Of a stretch of 64,000 nt of DNA, positions 25,901 through 37,253 are shown piece after piece (position 1 is the stretch's first letter; the number at the start of each line of letters is the position of its first letter). The stretch comes from Aphelenchoides besseyi (lineage: Eukaryota > Nematoda > Chromadorea > Rhabditida > Aphelenchoididae). The translations under genes and the position numbers were made by a program. The notes below the pieces were generated by a model, which was given only the letters and a program-made list of their open reading frames with translations, ran no database searches and was not told the origin of the DNA. The DNA lies in the NCBI GenBank assembly GCA_024699855.1, contig JAMPIQ010000002.1, forward strand, positions 12,276,001 to 12,340,000. The letters run 5' to 3'.

Positions 25901-28495
25901 CCAGTTTGTCACCAAATATTTGAACAAGCAGAAGGGCCGAGCGGAAGAACAAATCAAAGAATACGACGTAAGAAAAGATCGCTGGGAAGATATTCGCGCA
26001 CGTATCCAATGTAAAAGACGATCGAAATGGCGCTTAATTTAAAGTTTGTTTGTGTTTTGAATCACTTAATTTCGATACAAAATCCCGTAAACAGGCGGCT
26101 AATCCAATTAGTCAATGAGGCAAATGATTATACAAATTCGTACGATACAAATTAACGAGTGAATGTACAAATAACGTGAGAAGCAGACATTAATTACAAC
26201 TTGAAATGCTGTTTCGTATAAACGGCAATTTGAAACCCATCAACGTTCGAAGAAGCACAAAAGAAGACTGCGTGGAATGTGAAGGTTACTACCGAAGGAC
26301 TCATCCATTTAACGTTCGAGTATATGCCTGATGATTTCTCTTAGCAATAAACATTTGCTTTCATGTCAAATACGTGGGCGGCCAATTGGCCATTAAGGCT
26401 TGGGAATTGAAGAAGGTCATCAATGTGAACCGATTGCTCATCCAAGTTCCTTGTTGACGATAACACGAAGGTCAATCGATTTTTGAAGGATAAACGGTCT
26501 TTGTGATTACGTTTACTATACGCGCAGATTTGTGCCGTCCACCCAACGTCAATACTGTTTATCGAAGCGGCGCACATTAATCATGAAATCATTTTCTTGT
26601 ACGAAGATTTCTCTCAGCGTCGGCCGATGGCATTTTGGTTGGTCATCAGGTCGCCCGATTGCGGTCCTTCCAACGGTGGGTGATGACTTACGAGAAGGTC
26701 AATTAAGGTCAAATTGGTTTCGGGCGTGTTGTTTTTGGCGTTAGATTGACGGAAGCGATTGCGGCGAGAAACTCCAGTGGAGCTTCTTGAACAGATTGCT
26801 GTCTTTTGCGAAGTGCCGATTCTGTTGGTGCTCATCACCAACTGACAAAACCATTTTTCATAAGACCAAACCCAAGGGCAACGGGCGTCATAAAAACGAA
26901 GCAATTTTTTTAAACCGTCCAAACATTCGACCGACCGCGGCTTTTGCTCCGATTAAGGAACTGCCGCGCGTTATCAGAAGCGTCAGACGATGATTGAACG
27001 TGATGACGCTCATGTACGCACCGAAGTTATTTCGATGCTCGTTGTAGTTTTTTGCGCACGAGATTCCGAAACGATTTCCAGATTCCCGTCAAAATTCGCA
27101 GTCTTTCCTAATTAGTGAGAAGACGACAATCACCAACGCGGATGTAAAGGTTTCTTTCCGCAACACAAAAAAAACCAAACCGACGGAATCACTTCACAAA
27201 CGCAAAGACCTTTTTCGTTATCTGCGGACTTCGAAGCGATCAATTAGAAGTAAACGCGATGATTTACGAATTCGCGCAAATAACGAAAAGTTAAACCAAG
27301 GAATCGATCTGACAACAAAAAACGTCAAATCGGTTTCCTTAACTGCTTCGAAGATCGACCGAAATATCCGATGTCATTGATCGACGTAATTTATTAGAGT
27401 CAACGAATGATCAAAAGAAACAATTTGGGCTCACAGTAAACCTGGTAAACGAATGCCATCAACAAAAGAAATGTCGAAATCATAAGTTCGATTCATAGTT
27501 GTGGGTGGAATTCGTTTTTGTTCTTTCACGCCCGTCCATCCCTCCGATTTGATTCAATCCTGTGGGCCAATGGAATCCGGCTTACAGTTTAAAGTGACTG
27601 AAACGTGCGGTAGATCCGTTCGAAGAGTGTGCGGAGGACAATTTGCGCGGGTGTCCAGGACTCGCCGGTGGTTAGATTGATCGCTAGCAGAAGTGCGGAT
27701 GGGAGTTGAGTTGCCGCATCTTCGCGTCCATGCATCTCGCTCTCTGTGAGACAACACGAATACAAAGATTCACATCTGACCAGCTAACTTGTCGCTTGTC
27801 CTCACAACTGACCCAAGTGAAAAGATCTACTTATCCCCTCAATGTTCAACTTTGTAATCCTGATTGAAACAACTCGCTTCAAAATGGTCATTATTTCAAA
27901 CACAACGTAAAAGATTGTCTTTTCAAAACTTTTGAAACATTGAATAACGTAAACACTTGACGAAACCATCTACTGATAGTACAGTCAAAGAAAAAACAGT
28001 TCGCAATTCGAAATTAAGTGGCCAGAAAGATTGGTCAAGGTGACAACTACAAGGCTTATCACCGGAGCTGAAGGCGAGAACCCGTCGCCCATTTCAATCA
28101 TTTATCGTCCAAATAAGACGAGTGTTTTTTTAAAGAGAGTGATGTTAGAAACAGTGTTTACAAGGCCGATCACCTGAAAGTCGTTCACTAAGCAAACATT
28201 TGTCAACTGATTATCAGCACTAAAAAACTATAATTCGCTAATTGGCTACTATACAAGAACAACATAAAAATCGTGTCTTCAGAAACAGAAATTCCTTATA
28301 GTTCACATTAAAGTAGAATTTGAAAGATATGATCGTTTGTAACAACTTATCTGCAACTGTAGTTTGTTCGCATTACTTTCTCGTCATCTAACTAACATAT
28401 CAATCTTCTTGTATATAATCGAACTGGTATCAAATGGCAAGAAGTTTATACAACCGAAATAACAACGAACAACTGGAATCGATTTACAACTTGTA
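22995..28495. other. 5.5-kb region without recognisable genes
   Basis: This lies between the 5' end of let-805 and the 3' end of TRAPPC2L. Open frames here are at most about 100 codons, lack splice-site context and resemble no family I know. No tRNA, rRNA, transposon ends or tandem array were seen. In so compact a genome its length suggests let-805 upstream control sequence or a non-coding RNA, but nothing specific could be read. Confidence 0.5.
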
Positions 28496-29068
28496 TCAAA
28501 CGAATAATGATCGTACGAATTGGGAAAATCGCTTTGAAGTCAACGTACAGTTTCGTTGAAAAAACGGATTACAAACGGCATTGCAATAAGCGACATGCAA
28601 ACGCTTGAAATACTTTAAATCACTCAATGAATAAACTAACAGCTTCAACTTACACTTCGCACGTCTTGATCCCGCACCGTCACATCGGCAACATCGAAAA
28701 TGAGCAGAAACTTTGTTCGTGTGTTTGTAATGTAACCGAAACACTAAAACAAAAGACAACTTGTCAATTTCCAATAACAATCGTTTACCTTATAGTTCAT
28801 ATTCGATAGCAAACATCCATGAAACATTTCTTGTGCGCGATTCGATGGCATTCGTTCTCTTTCTTCCAGAGCGTCCATAGAAGACTGAAAAAGAACTTGG
28901 TTCGATTAACACAGAAGCCAATTACCTGTGCCATGATTTGCAGTTTGATCAGTTCGCTTTCTTTGCCGTCAGCAGTTGTGAAGTAAATCAACTCGTTCTG
29001 CAAAGGTAAAGTTTCTTCTAATCACAAACACAAACCTCTCGACTAAAAACGGCCACAGCGAGCAACAT
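28496..29068 (-). CDS. TRAPPC2L, sedlin-like TRAPP tethering-complex subunit
   Basis: TRAPPC2L is a longin-fold subunit of the TRAPP complexes that act as Rab1/Rab11 exchange factors at the Golgi. The start MLLAVAVFSRE (ATG 29068-29066) matches the family's first beta strand. A short intron with a GTTTGTG donor follows, then NELIYFTTADGKESELIKL. Later exons give the central strands FGYITNTRTKFLLIFDVADV and VRDQDVR. The last exon gives FKRLHVAYCNAVCNPFF, the conserved C-terminal helix, and ends at TGA 28498-28496. Total length of about 140 residues is the family norm. An acceptor (ATTACAG) about 15 bases before the ATG could receive a spliced leader. It points away from the SMPD2 operon, with 264 bp between the two ATGs. 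Confidence 0.85.
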
Positions 29069-29331
29069 CACGTATCTCAACTGCTGTAATTCTTAGTTTT
29101 AGATACCAGCCAGAAGCTTTGAAGGCACCGAATAAAAAGAATCATTGCGATAGAAAGCGAAAAGATGTCTCGTTCACTTGATGAGTCAAAAGTTTCAAAC
29201 GCTTGATCTTCAGCGAAAACGCACCAAACATTTGTAGTGTTTGGGGGTGTTGATAGCATTCGAATGGGAATGCTTTTACGCGAAGTTATTATCAGTGTAC
29301 TTCAACATTTTTGCTAACAGCGGCCCCAACG

Positions 29332-30839
29332 ATGCGTTTCCATGTTGCAACATTAAACACCTGGTGAGTATTTTGAATGAAATCTTAAAATCGGTTTGAT
29401 ATGAGAAAAAATGATTTCGCAAAAATTCAGGCTACTTCCGTATCCGTGGCCAATTGGTAGTAAGGATCGTAGTTATCGTTTGGAAAAGATTGCCGAAACT
29501 TTGAAGAACTCCGACTACGATGCTGTGGCATTACAAGAAGTTTGGGCCGACAATGATTTCGCGTATTTGGTGGCCGCATTGAAGAACAAATTTCCTTATT
29601 CCCATTATTTTCACAGGTAATTCTTGCGAAGATGCCGAAATGAAATCACAATTTCAGCGGGTTTACGGGAAGTGGAACGTGTGTTTTTAGTGCGCATAAG
29701 ATCGTTTCGACTTTGTTGCATCGATACTCATTAAATGGTTTTGCACATCACGTTCATCGGTAAGTGACTGGTGCCTAGAGCCTGTGATTCTTGGTTTAGA
29801 GGCGATTGGTTTGGCGGAAAGATCGTTGGAATGGTCGAAATGAATGTGAACGGTCTTTCGGTTTCCATGTACACAACACACGTATGTGCTTGGTCATTGT
29901 TAGGGATACACGCTTCTCGTTTAGTTGCACGCCGAGTATAATCGAGAAAACGACTTGTATCTTCCGCATCGAATTGCTCAAACGTTCGAATTGGCTCAAT
30001 TCATTCGACACACATCCAAAGCAGCGGATTTTGTTATTTTGGCCGGCGATTTCAATATCGAACCCGAGGATTTGGGCTACAGTGTTATTCGTCATATTGG
30101 CAACCTTTATGATGCGTGGGAAAGTCGTCCGAACAAGGATTTCAACGATGGGATGACTTGTGATCGACCAGACAACACGTATACGATGAAAAATGTTCTC
30201 AATCAATCGCCAAATGGCAAGCGTCTTGATTACATCATGTATCAGAGTGGAAACGGTAAGCTTTCTTATCCTCTCGTATACACAATTATATTTAAGTTTG
30301 TTGTCAGTTACTTGAATGTACCACTTGTTTTACTGACATCGCTTTGCCTAAACAAATCAATGTTTCTGATCATGCCGGTGTTCGAGCGGAATTCGAACTC
30401 GACAACGGTATGTTACAACGAAACCTATGTACTCAGTTGGAATGTTTAGCTTATCCTCGGAAACCGTCCACGTGTGTGCCGCACAATAATTCGTATCGAC
30501 CAATACTCGATAAATCCCTTTCTATCTTGGATGAGGGAGAAGTTCGCGTGCTTTGGGATCGACGCTTATTCTTGGCGATGTGTGTTATTGGAGTTATGAG
30601 TTTGATTCTTACATTCAATATCGAAAACGTTTATCCGTCTTTCACGATTCTGGTTAGTGACGTTCAATGGAAACTCTTTTTGATTTCTATTTCAGATTGA
30701 AATAACTAGGTTTCTAATCACACTGTTTGTGGGTTTTTGTATTTGGCACGGTCGTGTGGATTTGACTATTGAGTTGAAAGCTCTGAAGGAAACGAAACAC
30801 ACAATTCGGAACATGCTCGACGCCGACATGTCTTCTTAA
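29332..30839 (+). CDS. Neutral sphingomyelinase, SMPD2 type
   Basis: Mg2+-dependent neutral sphingomyelinase cleaves sphingomyelin to ceramide and phosphocholine at cell membranes. Exon 1 encodes MRFHVATLNTW and is spliced to LLPYPWPIGSKDRSYRLEKI. Endonuclease/exonuclease/phosphatase-fold motifs are intact: DAVALQEVW (metal-binding Glu), an H-rich strand ending MYTTH, AGDFNIEPEDLG (catalytic Asp-x-Asn), GKRLDYIMYQ and SDHAGVRAEF (the SDH motif). The C-terminus carries two hydrophobic helices (LFLAMCVIGVMSLILTF and FLITLFVGFCIW), which is the SMPD2 membrane anchor. Introns are 45-80 bp. The upstream acceptor CTAACAG at 29314-29320 may be a trans-splice site. It is the first gene of a likely three-gene operon with MRPL22 and CCDC12. 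Confidence 0.9.
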
Positions 30840-30988
30840 TGCTTATTTATTTCCCTTATAGTTGGCCATAGATAACTAGTCTAATAAAAGCCTGTGATAA
30901 CTTCGACAAGTTGATTGCCAACGGTCAACCGGCCGTTTTGATATTTGTCGAAAATACGATCAGCGACATAACAAATTAGTTAAAATTT

Positions 30989-30990
30989 AG
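30989..30990 (+). promoter_or_regulatory. Trans-splice acceptor before mrpl-22
   Basis: AAATTTAG ends one base before the ATG, with no upstream coding exon it could pair with. It lies 150 bp after the SMPD2 stop, the distance typical of SL2-type operon processing in nematodes. Confidence 0.55.
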
Positions 30991-30991
30991 A

Positions 30992-31882
30992 ATGAGTTTG
31001 TTGCGACTGGTGACCGCACGTTGTTGTCGACCAACTGCGATTGCTTTCTGCAGTACGACGGCCGAAAACTCGTCGGTAAGCAATTCGGAAGCTTGGAAAC
31101 GTCGACGACAGTTCGTCGAACCGAAAATCCAACGGTTCGAAGAGTCTACTCAAAAAGTTTACTATGTACCAGAATGGGAATTAGGAAAAGTGGAGAAGGA
31201 AGACGAGGTCTATCATCCACGAAAAAATTGTTTTATGACACCGGAGAAATGGAACTATCAAAATAAAGTGAGTTACTTTCTCAGTATAGATATTGAAGGC
31301 ATTTAGGTTGTTTGGCCGATTGGTCATATTGTTCCGGAAACTGGACTACCGAAAGCACGTGAAGTATTCCACTGCGAAGAGTCGATTCATTTCAATCCGA
31401 AGAAAATTTGGTCTACATGTCAGTTTGTATGGCGAATGAAAGTCGATGAAGCGATTTTACAATTGGACTTCCAAAAGAGAAAAGCAAGTTAGTCATTTTA
31501 AGACCATTTAAAAACATTGGGCTTTTAGGCCGCTTTGGTCATGGCTAAGGCACTGAGCGAAGCGAAACGTCGAGCCAAAGAGGAGTTGCATATTCAAGAT
31601 CCATCAAATATGTTTGTTGCTGAAGCATTTGCTGTTCAATATCAAATTTTGAAAAGCAGTCGTAGACATGCACGTGAAAATTGGCAGAAAATTCGACATC
31701 GTTACATTAATTTGTATGTCCGGTAGGCTTCACCAATGATTTCTACTTTTTAGTTTGTTTTTAGACTCGAAGAAGGTGATGGGCCGTCCTACAAGGGTCG
31801 CAAGCCAATCCCAAATGGATGGGAGAAAATGGAGGACTATTACGATTATTTGCGTAGTCGAGATTTCAAATACTCTCTTTAA
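30992..31882 (+). CDS. mrpl-22: Mitochondrial large-subunit ribosomal protein uL22m (MRPL22)
   Basis: This protein lines the exit tunnel of the mitochondrial large ribosomal subunit. The N-terminus (MSLLRLVTARCC...) is Arg/Ser-rich, as in a mitochondrial targeting peptide. The uL22 core is clear: VWRMKVDEAILQLDFQKRK (helix pairing with 23S-like rRNA), ALVMAKALSEAKRRAKEEL, MFVAEAFAVQYQILKSSRRHAR (tunnel hairpin) and HRYINLYVRLEEG. Four exons are separated by introns of about 45-55 bp. The C-terminus continues with PNGWEKMEDYYDYLRSRD, and the stop TAA is at 31880-31882. It starts 153 bp after the SMPD2 stop and ends 147 bp before CCDC12, so it is probably the middle gene of an operon. Confidence 0.9.
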
Positions 31883-32020
31883 TTTCATTTGTTCTCTTTG
31901 TTGTGTTTTTGATTAGGGAATAAACGTGCTTTTGGATTCGCGCCATTATCATCTCAGTGGTTATTAACCATAAGAGGATATTTTAGTTTGATTGAAGTAC
32001 GTGACGGTAATGATAATTGT

Positions 32021-32022
32021 AG
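32021..32022 (+). promoter_or_regulatory. Trans-splice acceptor before ccdc12
   Basis: AATTGTAG lies six bases before the ATG of CCDC12, in a 146-bp gap behind MRPL22. It has no upstream partner exon in this gene, as expected for a downstream operon gene that receives a spliced leader. Confidence 0.5.
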
Positions 32023-32028
32023 TTAACG

Positions 32029-32526
32029 ATGACCGCAGCTGATGAACTGGAAGGTTTCGAGATATCCGAGCTGGAGAAGAAGGCACATGAACGTCGAGAA
32101 CGATTAAAAGAAATGCGAAAAAAGCGCGAGCTAAATGGTAAAACAAACGGAACGGACGAACCAGTTCAAGGTCCAGTGTGGTAAGCTAACGATTCAAATG
32201 CTGAAGTGATTGTTTTGAAGGGTGATTGGCCATCGTGCTTATGCGCCCGTGAAAAGTACGGCCGTGGCCGAAGTGAACGAAGATGTACGTGGAGCTCTTG
32301 TAGATGTCGATGAGCGAGTACAAGAAATCGTAAACGAAGCGAAAAGCATTAAACTTGGTGAAAACTTGGTTAGTAATCGTTTTTGATTGCATTCACTTAT
32401 TGTTTTTAGGATATTTCAATCATCGCTCCACGCAAAGTCGATTGGGATCTGAAAAGAGGAATCCAAGACAAGTTGGACAAGTTGGAACGTCAGACCGATC
32501 GAGCGATAAATAAAATCCGAAAGTAG
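32029..32526 (+). CDS. CCDC12 / cwf18 family spliceosome protein
   Basis: CCDC12 (yeast cwf18) associates with the Prp19-related activated spliceosome. The protein of about 130 residues begins MTAADELEGFEISELEKKA and continues with a highly charged helix (HERRERLKEMRKKREL). The family signature IIAPRKVDWDLKRGIQDKLD follows, and it ends LERQTDRAINKIRK-stop (TAG 32524-32526). Two short introns are present. A coiled coil is expected at both ends, and no other domain is present. It is the last gene of the SMPD2-MRPL22-CCDC12 cluster. Confidence 0.88.
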
Positions 32527-33369
32527 AGGAATGTTGTTCAAACTGAAGTTTTTTTGTATTGCATTTTTCTGTTATTCAACTGTGTATTTCTCCGTCAAAC
32601 GCGTCATATGGGAAATTTTTGTGTGAGTGTAGTTTGGAAATGAATCATACGCTTATCATTGGAATTTGCGATTGCACTTATATCGATCGATGCATTTGAC
32701 CGAGTGAGCAATCTCTTCGACGGTCCGATACTCTTTCGATTTCTCATAAATTACTGAAGAGCCGACTTTTCGGTCGATTCACGAAATCGTGGACATTCCG
32801 CTTGTCCTTGAGCGAGCCCTCGCATTGTTTGTTTAACATAGTGTTGTGGTTTGGCTCTAAGTGAAAGACTTGTGCTTCCTTCATCGGTTGCCTCCGGCCG
32901 TCTTCCCACCCGAATGAATAGTGCATGATTCGAAGGAAGGTATTTTTGAGCGTGACTCGACATTCCAATGAGAACTAACTTGCAACTCAGGAATTCTTTC
33001 TAAATGCAAGTTACGCCGATATCTGCTTCAGTTTTACGCATCCAATCGAAAGCGTTCGTGTATTTCAATCGGGTTGTGGAGCAAACTTCTAAAAACCTTC
33101 GAACATTTGCAGCGAAATGTTTGATTGATGGTACGAGATCAAAGACGGTTATAGAAGAAACATTGCGTACGAAAAAGGAGGAGCGCAATGAAAATGCAAA
33201 TTTTGAATGGTCGACGTTTTGGTTCAGTGGAAAAGTTTACCGAGATGATACTCAACGATCGTCGAATTGCAAACACTGAGCCCAACAGCACCGAGATTAC
33301 CTAGTGAGAAATGAAAGGCGTTTCTTAAACATTTTTGACAATTTTTTGAGCATCCCAACTCGTCATGAT
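32527..33369. other. Intergenic between CCDC12 and the TMEM272-like gene
   Basis: No conserved coding sequence was recognised. A 91-codon plus-strand open frame (33004-33279) has no splice context or known similarity and is probably chance. An alternative in-frame ATG of the next gene lies at 33304. Confidence 0.4.
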
Positions 33370-34407
33370 ATGGAAAGCACGATTCCTGCTCGCCGTCCTC
33401 TTTCCACCACGATTCCTTCGACTCTTGAACAAACACCATTCGCCAAGATTGCAAACACAAACGCATCAGTTGGAGTTGCCGGACAAAAACACTCATCGAT
33501 TGTCACCTACCCGCGTTCGATCATTAAAAAGCCAAATTTAAGTCAACAACCTTCAATGCAACCCAAGTCCACTAATACATTGGGACCACGTAATGCCACC
33601 GATTCTCGACGTCCAGCAAATGGCTCACCATCTGCACAAGAATTCGTGTATCGACCTACTGCAGACAGTAAGTTTAGAAATAGTTTAAGCAAGAATGAAA
33701 TATTCGACTATTAGGTACGTCTTCTTCTGCACCAACTCAAAAGACTTATGAACGTTTGGCGGAGGTTTACAGCGCATCAGATGATACCGCGCAATTCGCT
33801 CGAAATCTTCGTGTATTCATAAGCGAACACATTCCGTGGGGCGTTTGGATCGGTTTCGCAATTGTCGAGATCTTTTTGGGACTTGCGTCTTTATTTATTG
33901 GTAAGCTAGATTTGTTAAAAGTTACCAAGAAAAACTGATTGAAACTTTTAGGCGCTTTGAATTTACCAATGTGCGAAATTCAACCGCTGATTCCCATTTA
34001 TCTATTACTCTCGGGATTGTTGTTGATTTTACATGGACTTGTTCGAAGTTTTTCGAGCATACCGACTCCACGACCACGCAGAACACAACAACGAGCTCGT
34101 TCTACGTTGTTCCGAGATCTGTGCGTTTATGCCATCGAGGCCTTAGTATTGCTGTTAATGGTAGTCAGTGTGATCTTAGGTAACTTAAGATTACTTATTT
34201 GTATCATTGTGTGGATTTTCAGGAGCTGTCTGGACCTACGGAGCACGATACGTGCATTTTCACGAAGGATTGTTCCAAAAGACTTATTGCGATCAAAGTA
34301 TCTACTGGATTGCATGGTGGTCGGTTACGATTCATTTGACCGTTTTCGGTCTGATCATCTTGGCCTTTATATTCATTCTTATTTACGGATCGGTTGTAAG
34401 CACATAA
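33370..34407 (+). CDS. Four-helix membrane protein, TMEM272-like
   Basis: An N-terminal cytoplasmic region of about 125 residues is rich in Ser, Thr, Pro and Asn (MESTIPARRPLSTTIPS...). Four transmembrane helices follow: WGVWIGFAIVEIFLGLASLF, IPIYLLLSGLLLILHGLV, a helix around ALVLLLMVVSVILGAVW, and a helix around LTVFGLIILAFIFILIYG. A basic loop (RPRRTQQRARSTLFR) separates helices 2 and 3. The layout and the WxxGxRYV- and FxxxxYCD-like segment between helices 3 and 4 resemble the large nematode TMEM272-like family, whose function is unknown. I prefer the ATG at 33370, but an in-frame ATG at 33304 is possible. Three short introns were inferred. The family name is an inference from fold and spacing. 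Confidence 0.7.
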
Positions 34408-35393
34408 GCACAACATTCTTTCAATAAATCACAACAACTTCGATTTTACAATTGCGTTGAAGTATCAAACTAAAGATCATTTCTGTGTAATTCTGCGATC
34501 GTCCAAATGGTCTGCCATCTGCTACGAACAATTTCGTGAATGGACGTCTTTGCGAATTCAACAGCAAAATGAAAATGTTTGACGTGAGTTTCTGCCTAAC
34601 ATAAGCAAGGAAATTAGTCATTCCGAACAACCTATAGAGCAAAAGAATTACGAAAAATTGGCATTTCGAGAAGAAGCGAACATTAAAATTCAACAATTGA
34701 TTCTTCAGTGATTCGCTTTTGTTCGTCTGCTTGTTGGCATTAAAGTGACGTGAGAGTCAAACGGTTCGATTTGGCAATCAAAAGTTGACCACGAAAATGA
34801 TCCTTCGGCACGCCTCAAACTATCGATTTCCATACGAACAGTATACGTTTATTTCTGCCCCAAGGGACCATTATGCGTGCTTATAAGAGCGAGATTCCAT
34901 CCGATACGAACACGGATCTCGACTTTCGGGTTTATTGCCTTCTTCGTCAGTAAGAAACTACCGAGTGTTCATCGTTTCGCCTGCCGCTTAAAAGTGTGCC
35001 GCTCGCCGATCACACATTGTCCGACAGCATCGCCGTTGTTTGTATCTTCTGCGCTTGTGCGTACTCCGCAAACCTAAAAATGTTTTCCATTAAATGGAGC
35101 CGTTGAAACATCGGTTTGATTTAATGCGCTCTTTCATCGGTTTTCTTTGACCACTTGCGCTCGTGCTCTTCGCATCGCAAAAATTATGTTGAGTCATTCG
35201 CGTTTGCTCTGTGGAATTAATTCGATCGAAATGAGCTACAGCGCCATCGACTCATTTCTTTCCATCACACTCCCACTCGCAATTCGACGCAGCCAAACGT
35301 TTCGCTCTTGTCTACGGCTTTCTGCTTGGCTTTTCGTTACGTGTCCATCGAATATAATAAGCACGATTGATTCAGTTACATTTTGCAGCATTC
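34408..35393. other. Intergenic upstream of the FEM-2-like gene
   Basis: No coding exon was recognised. Several 60-90-codon open frames overlap on both strands without splice context. The 3' end (35381-35388) forms a polypyrimidine acceptor before the next gene. Confidence 0.4.
35387..35388 (+). promoter_or_regulatory. Trans-splice acceptor before the PP2C gene
   Basis: CATTTTGCAG ends five bases before the chosen ATG (35394). A good acceptor with no upstream partner exon so close to the ATG is the usual mark of spliced-leader addition, and it supports this start over an upstream in-frame ATG at 35367. Confidence 0.55.
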
Positions 35394-37003
35394 ATGTCAG
35401 ACGAGGGTGATTTTGAGGATGAGAGGCTACAGTTAAGAGAGTTGATCAAAAATGAGTGGTCGAACTTGGACGAGACTCAGCAACAAAATCTGATCGTTCA
35501 AGGAATCTCACCACCGCCGCTTCTCAAAGAACTTCTGCCTGCCGTTCCCGGTCCTTCCGGTCAGTTGCCACCGGGTGTTCTTCCCGAACCAGAAGATTCG
35601 CCAGTTATTCGTCGCTTCAAAGCTCCATTCGATGCGACTACAAAACATGACGCACGCGGCGATGCTGTCAGTCTTTGTTATGATCATCTTATTCAAAAGT
35701 AAGTCGAATAAGTTGGTTTTGTTTTTCATTCAAATTTTCAGACGTGTGCCGGTTTGGGCTGCTCATCTACTCGCCTATCAATTTGTTGATCTACCGGAAA
35801 TCAAACAGAAATTCCGCTTGGAGAATTTGCCATTTGAACCCGACAACTACGAGAACATTCCGGCGTACACATGGTGCAAGGATTTGATTCAAGAATTCAT
35901 TCGTTACATGAAAACTGTAGGAGAAGGAAAGGTCGACATACCGGGTACGTGCAGAAGATAGCTTTTTGGAGTTGTGTGTAATTTCAGCAAAACCAACTCA
36001 ATGTAACCGATGGCCAATTTGTTTTACGGGATTCAAGAACCGCAAACCAAGGATGGAAGATCGACACATTGTTCTTCCGAGTTTCGCGTGTTTGGAACCC
36101 AAACTGAAACATGTGAGTGAAATCTGATCGAACTGAATTCAAGATATCACAGGGAAAAGACGATGACGCGTTTCTTGCTGTTTTTGATGGACACAACGGT
36201 CATGAAACAGCCGCCTATTTGGCAGCGCATTTTCATCGTGCGTTTCTCGAACCGGAAATCCAAGACGAAGATGTCATCGAACACGTGAAAAGAACGTACA
36301 ATTATGTTGATCAGCGGCTAAATTTGCGGTCCGAAAAAGCGGTAAATATTTAACTTTATTTTTGTATTGAGAACCAGCTTAGAACTATCGCAGTGGTTCT
36401 ACAGTTGCTGGAGTTTTGATTCGACACACTCGACTTATCATGTTTTGGTGTGGTGATGCGTCCATTGGTATTTTGCATTGTGGAACCGTGAACACACTTT
36501 CGCGACGTCATATACCATCGGATCAACGAGAACACGATCGAGTTCTTGCTGCTGGTGGAACGATTGTTAACGTTGCCGGTGATCTACGAGTAAACGGTGT
36601 TTTGAATATCACACGCTCAATGGGTGATCTGATGGCCAAACCGATTATTGTTTCTGATCCTGAAATTTCTACTTATGATCTTACCAACGAAGATTGGCTT
36701 CTTTTTGTAGCATCCGATGGCGTTTGGGATGAGTTGAGTCCATCGGAGATTCGTGACAATTGTATTTTGTTTGCGAGAAAATACGAACAAAATGGTAAAT
36801 TTGGTACGAGAGTTCTATTTATTGTTCTTTTAGAACACATTCATCTCAGTGATTATATCGTCTCGGATACAAGAAAAGCCGGTGGACGAGATAACATGAC
36901 GTTGATCATCTTGTTTCTTCAACCGATTTCCGATCTGTGGAATCATCTTCGATCCATGCAAACAACGATGGAGCGACGTAACGAGATGGAACAACGAGTT
37001 TAG
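35394..37003 (+). CDS. fem-2: FEM-2/PPM1F-type PP2C protein phosphatase
   Basis: Metal-dependent Ser/Thr phosphatases of this group include C. elegans FEM-2 (sex determination, apoptosis) and mammalian PPM1F (PAK/CaMK dephosphorylation). A non-catalytic N-terminal region of about 175 residues (MSDEGDFEDER...; RVPVWAAHLLAYQFVDLP) precedes the PP2C core, as in FEM-2. Core motifs in order: NRKPRMEDR (motif 1), AVFDGHNGHETAAY (motif 2), YRSGSTVAGVLI, MFWCGDASIGIL, NVAGDLRVNGVLNITRSMGD, LFVASDGVWDELS and AGGRDNMTLIILF. The usual DGHGG is DGHNG and the usual GDS is GDA. The metal-binding aspartates are kept, so activity is likely. Short introns were inferred; one acceptor is CTTAG directly before NYRSGS. 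The stop is TAG at 37001-37003. Confidence 0.88.
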
Positions 37004-37253
37004 AGCTGCTATACAATACACATCTAACTACTAAACGAGTAAGCCACCGAAAACTGTCAACTTTGCAATTTCTATACTCTGTATTTATTGTCTTTGCATT
37101 TATAGATTGTAGTTGAAGTTTTAGTAAAGGTGTCTTTGCTATCGAGTTGATTGTTGAGAAACCGCAACCTTATATTTATCTATTTATTTAACGAATTTAA
37201 CCGGAAAAATCAAAACATTTTCGAAAAACTGAAATACACGTCAAACGACGTAT

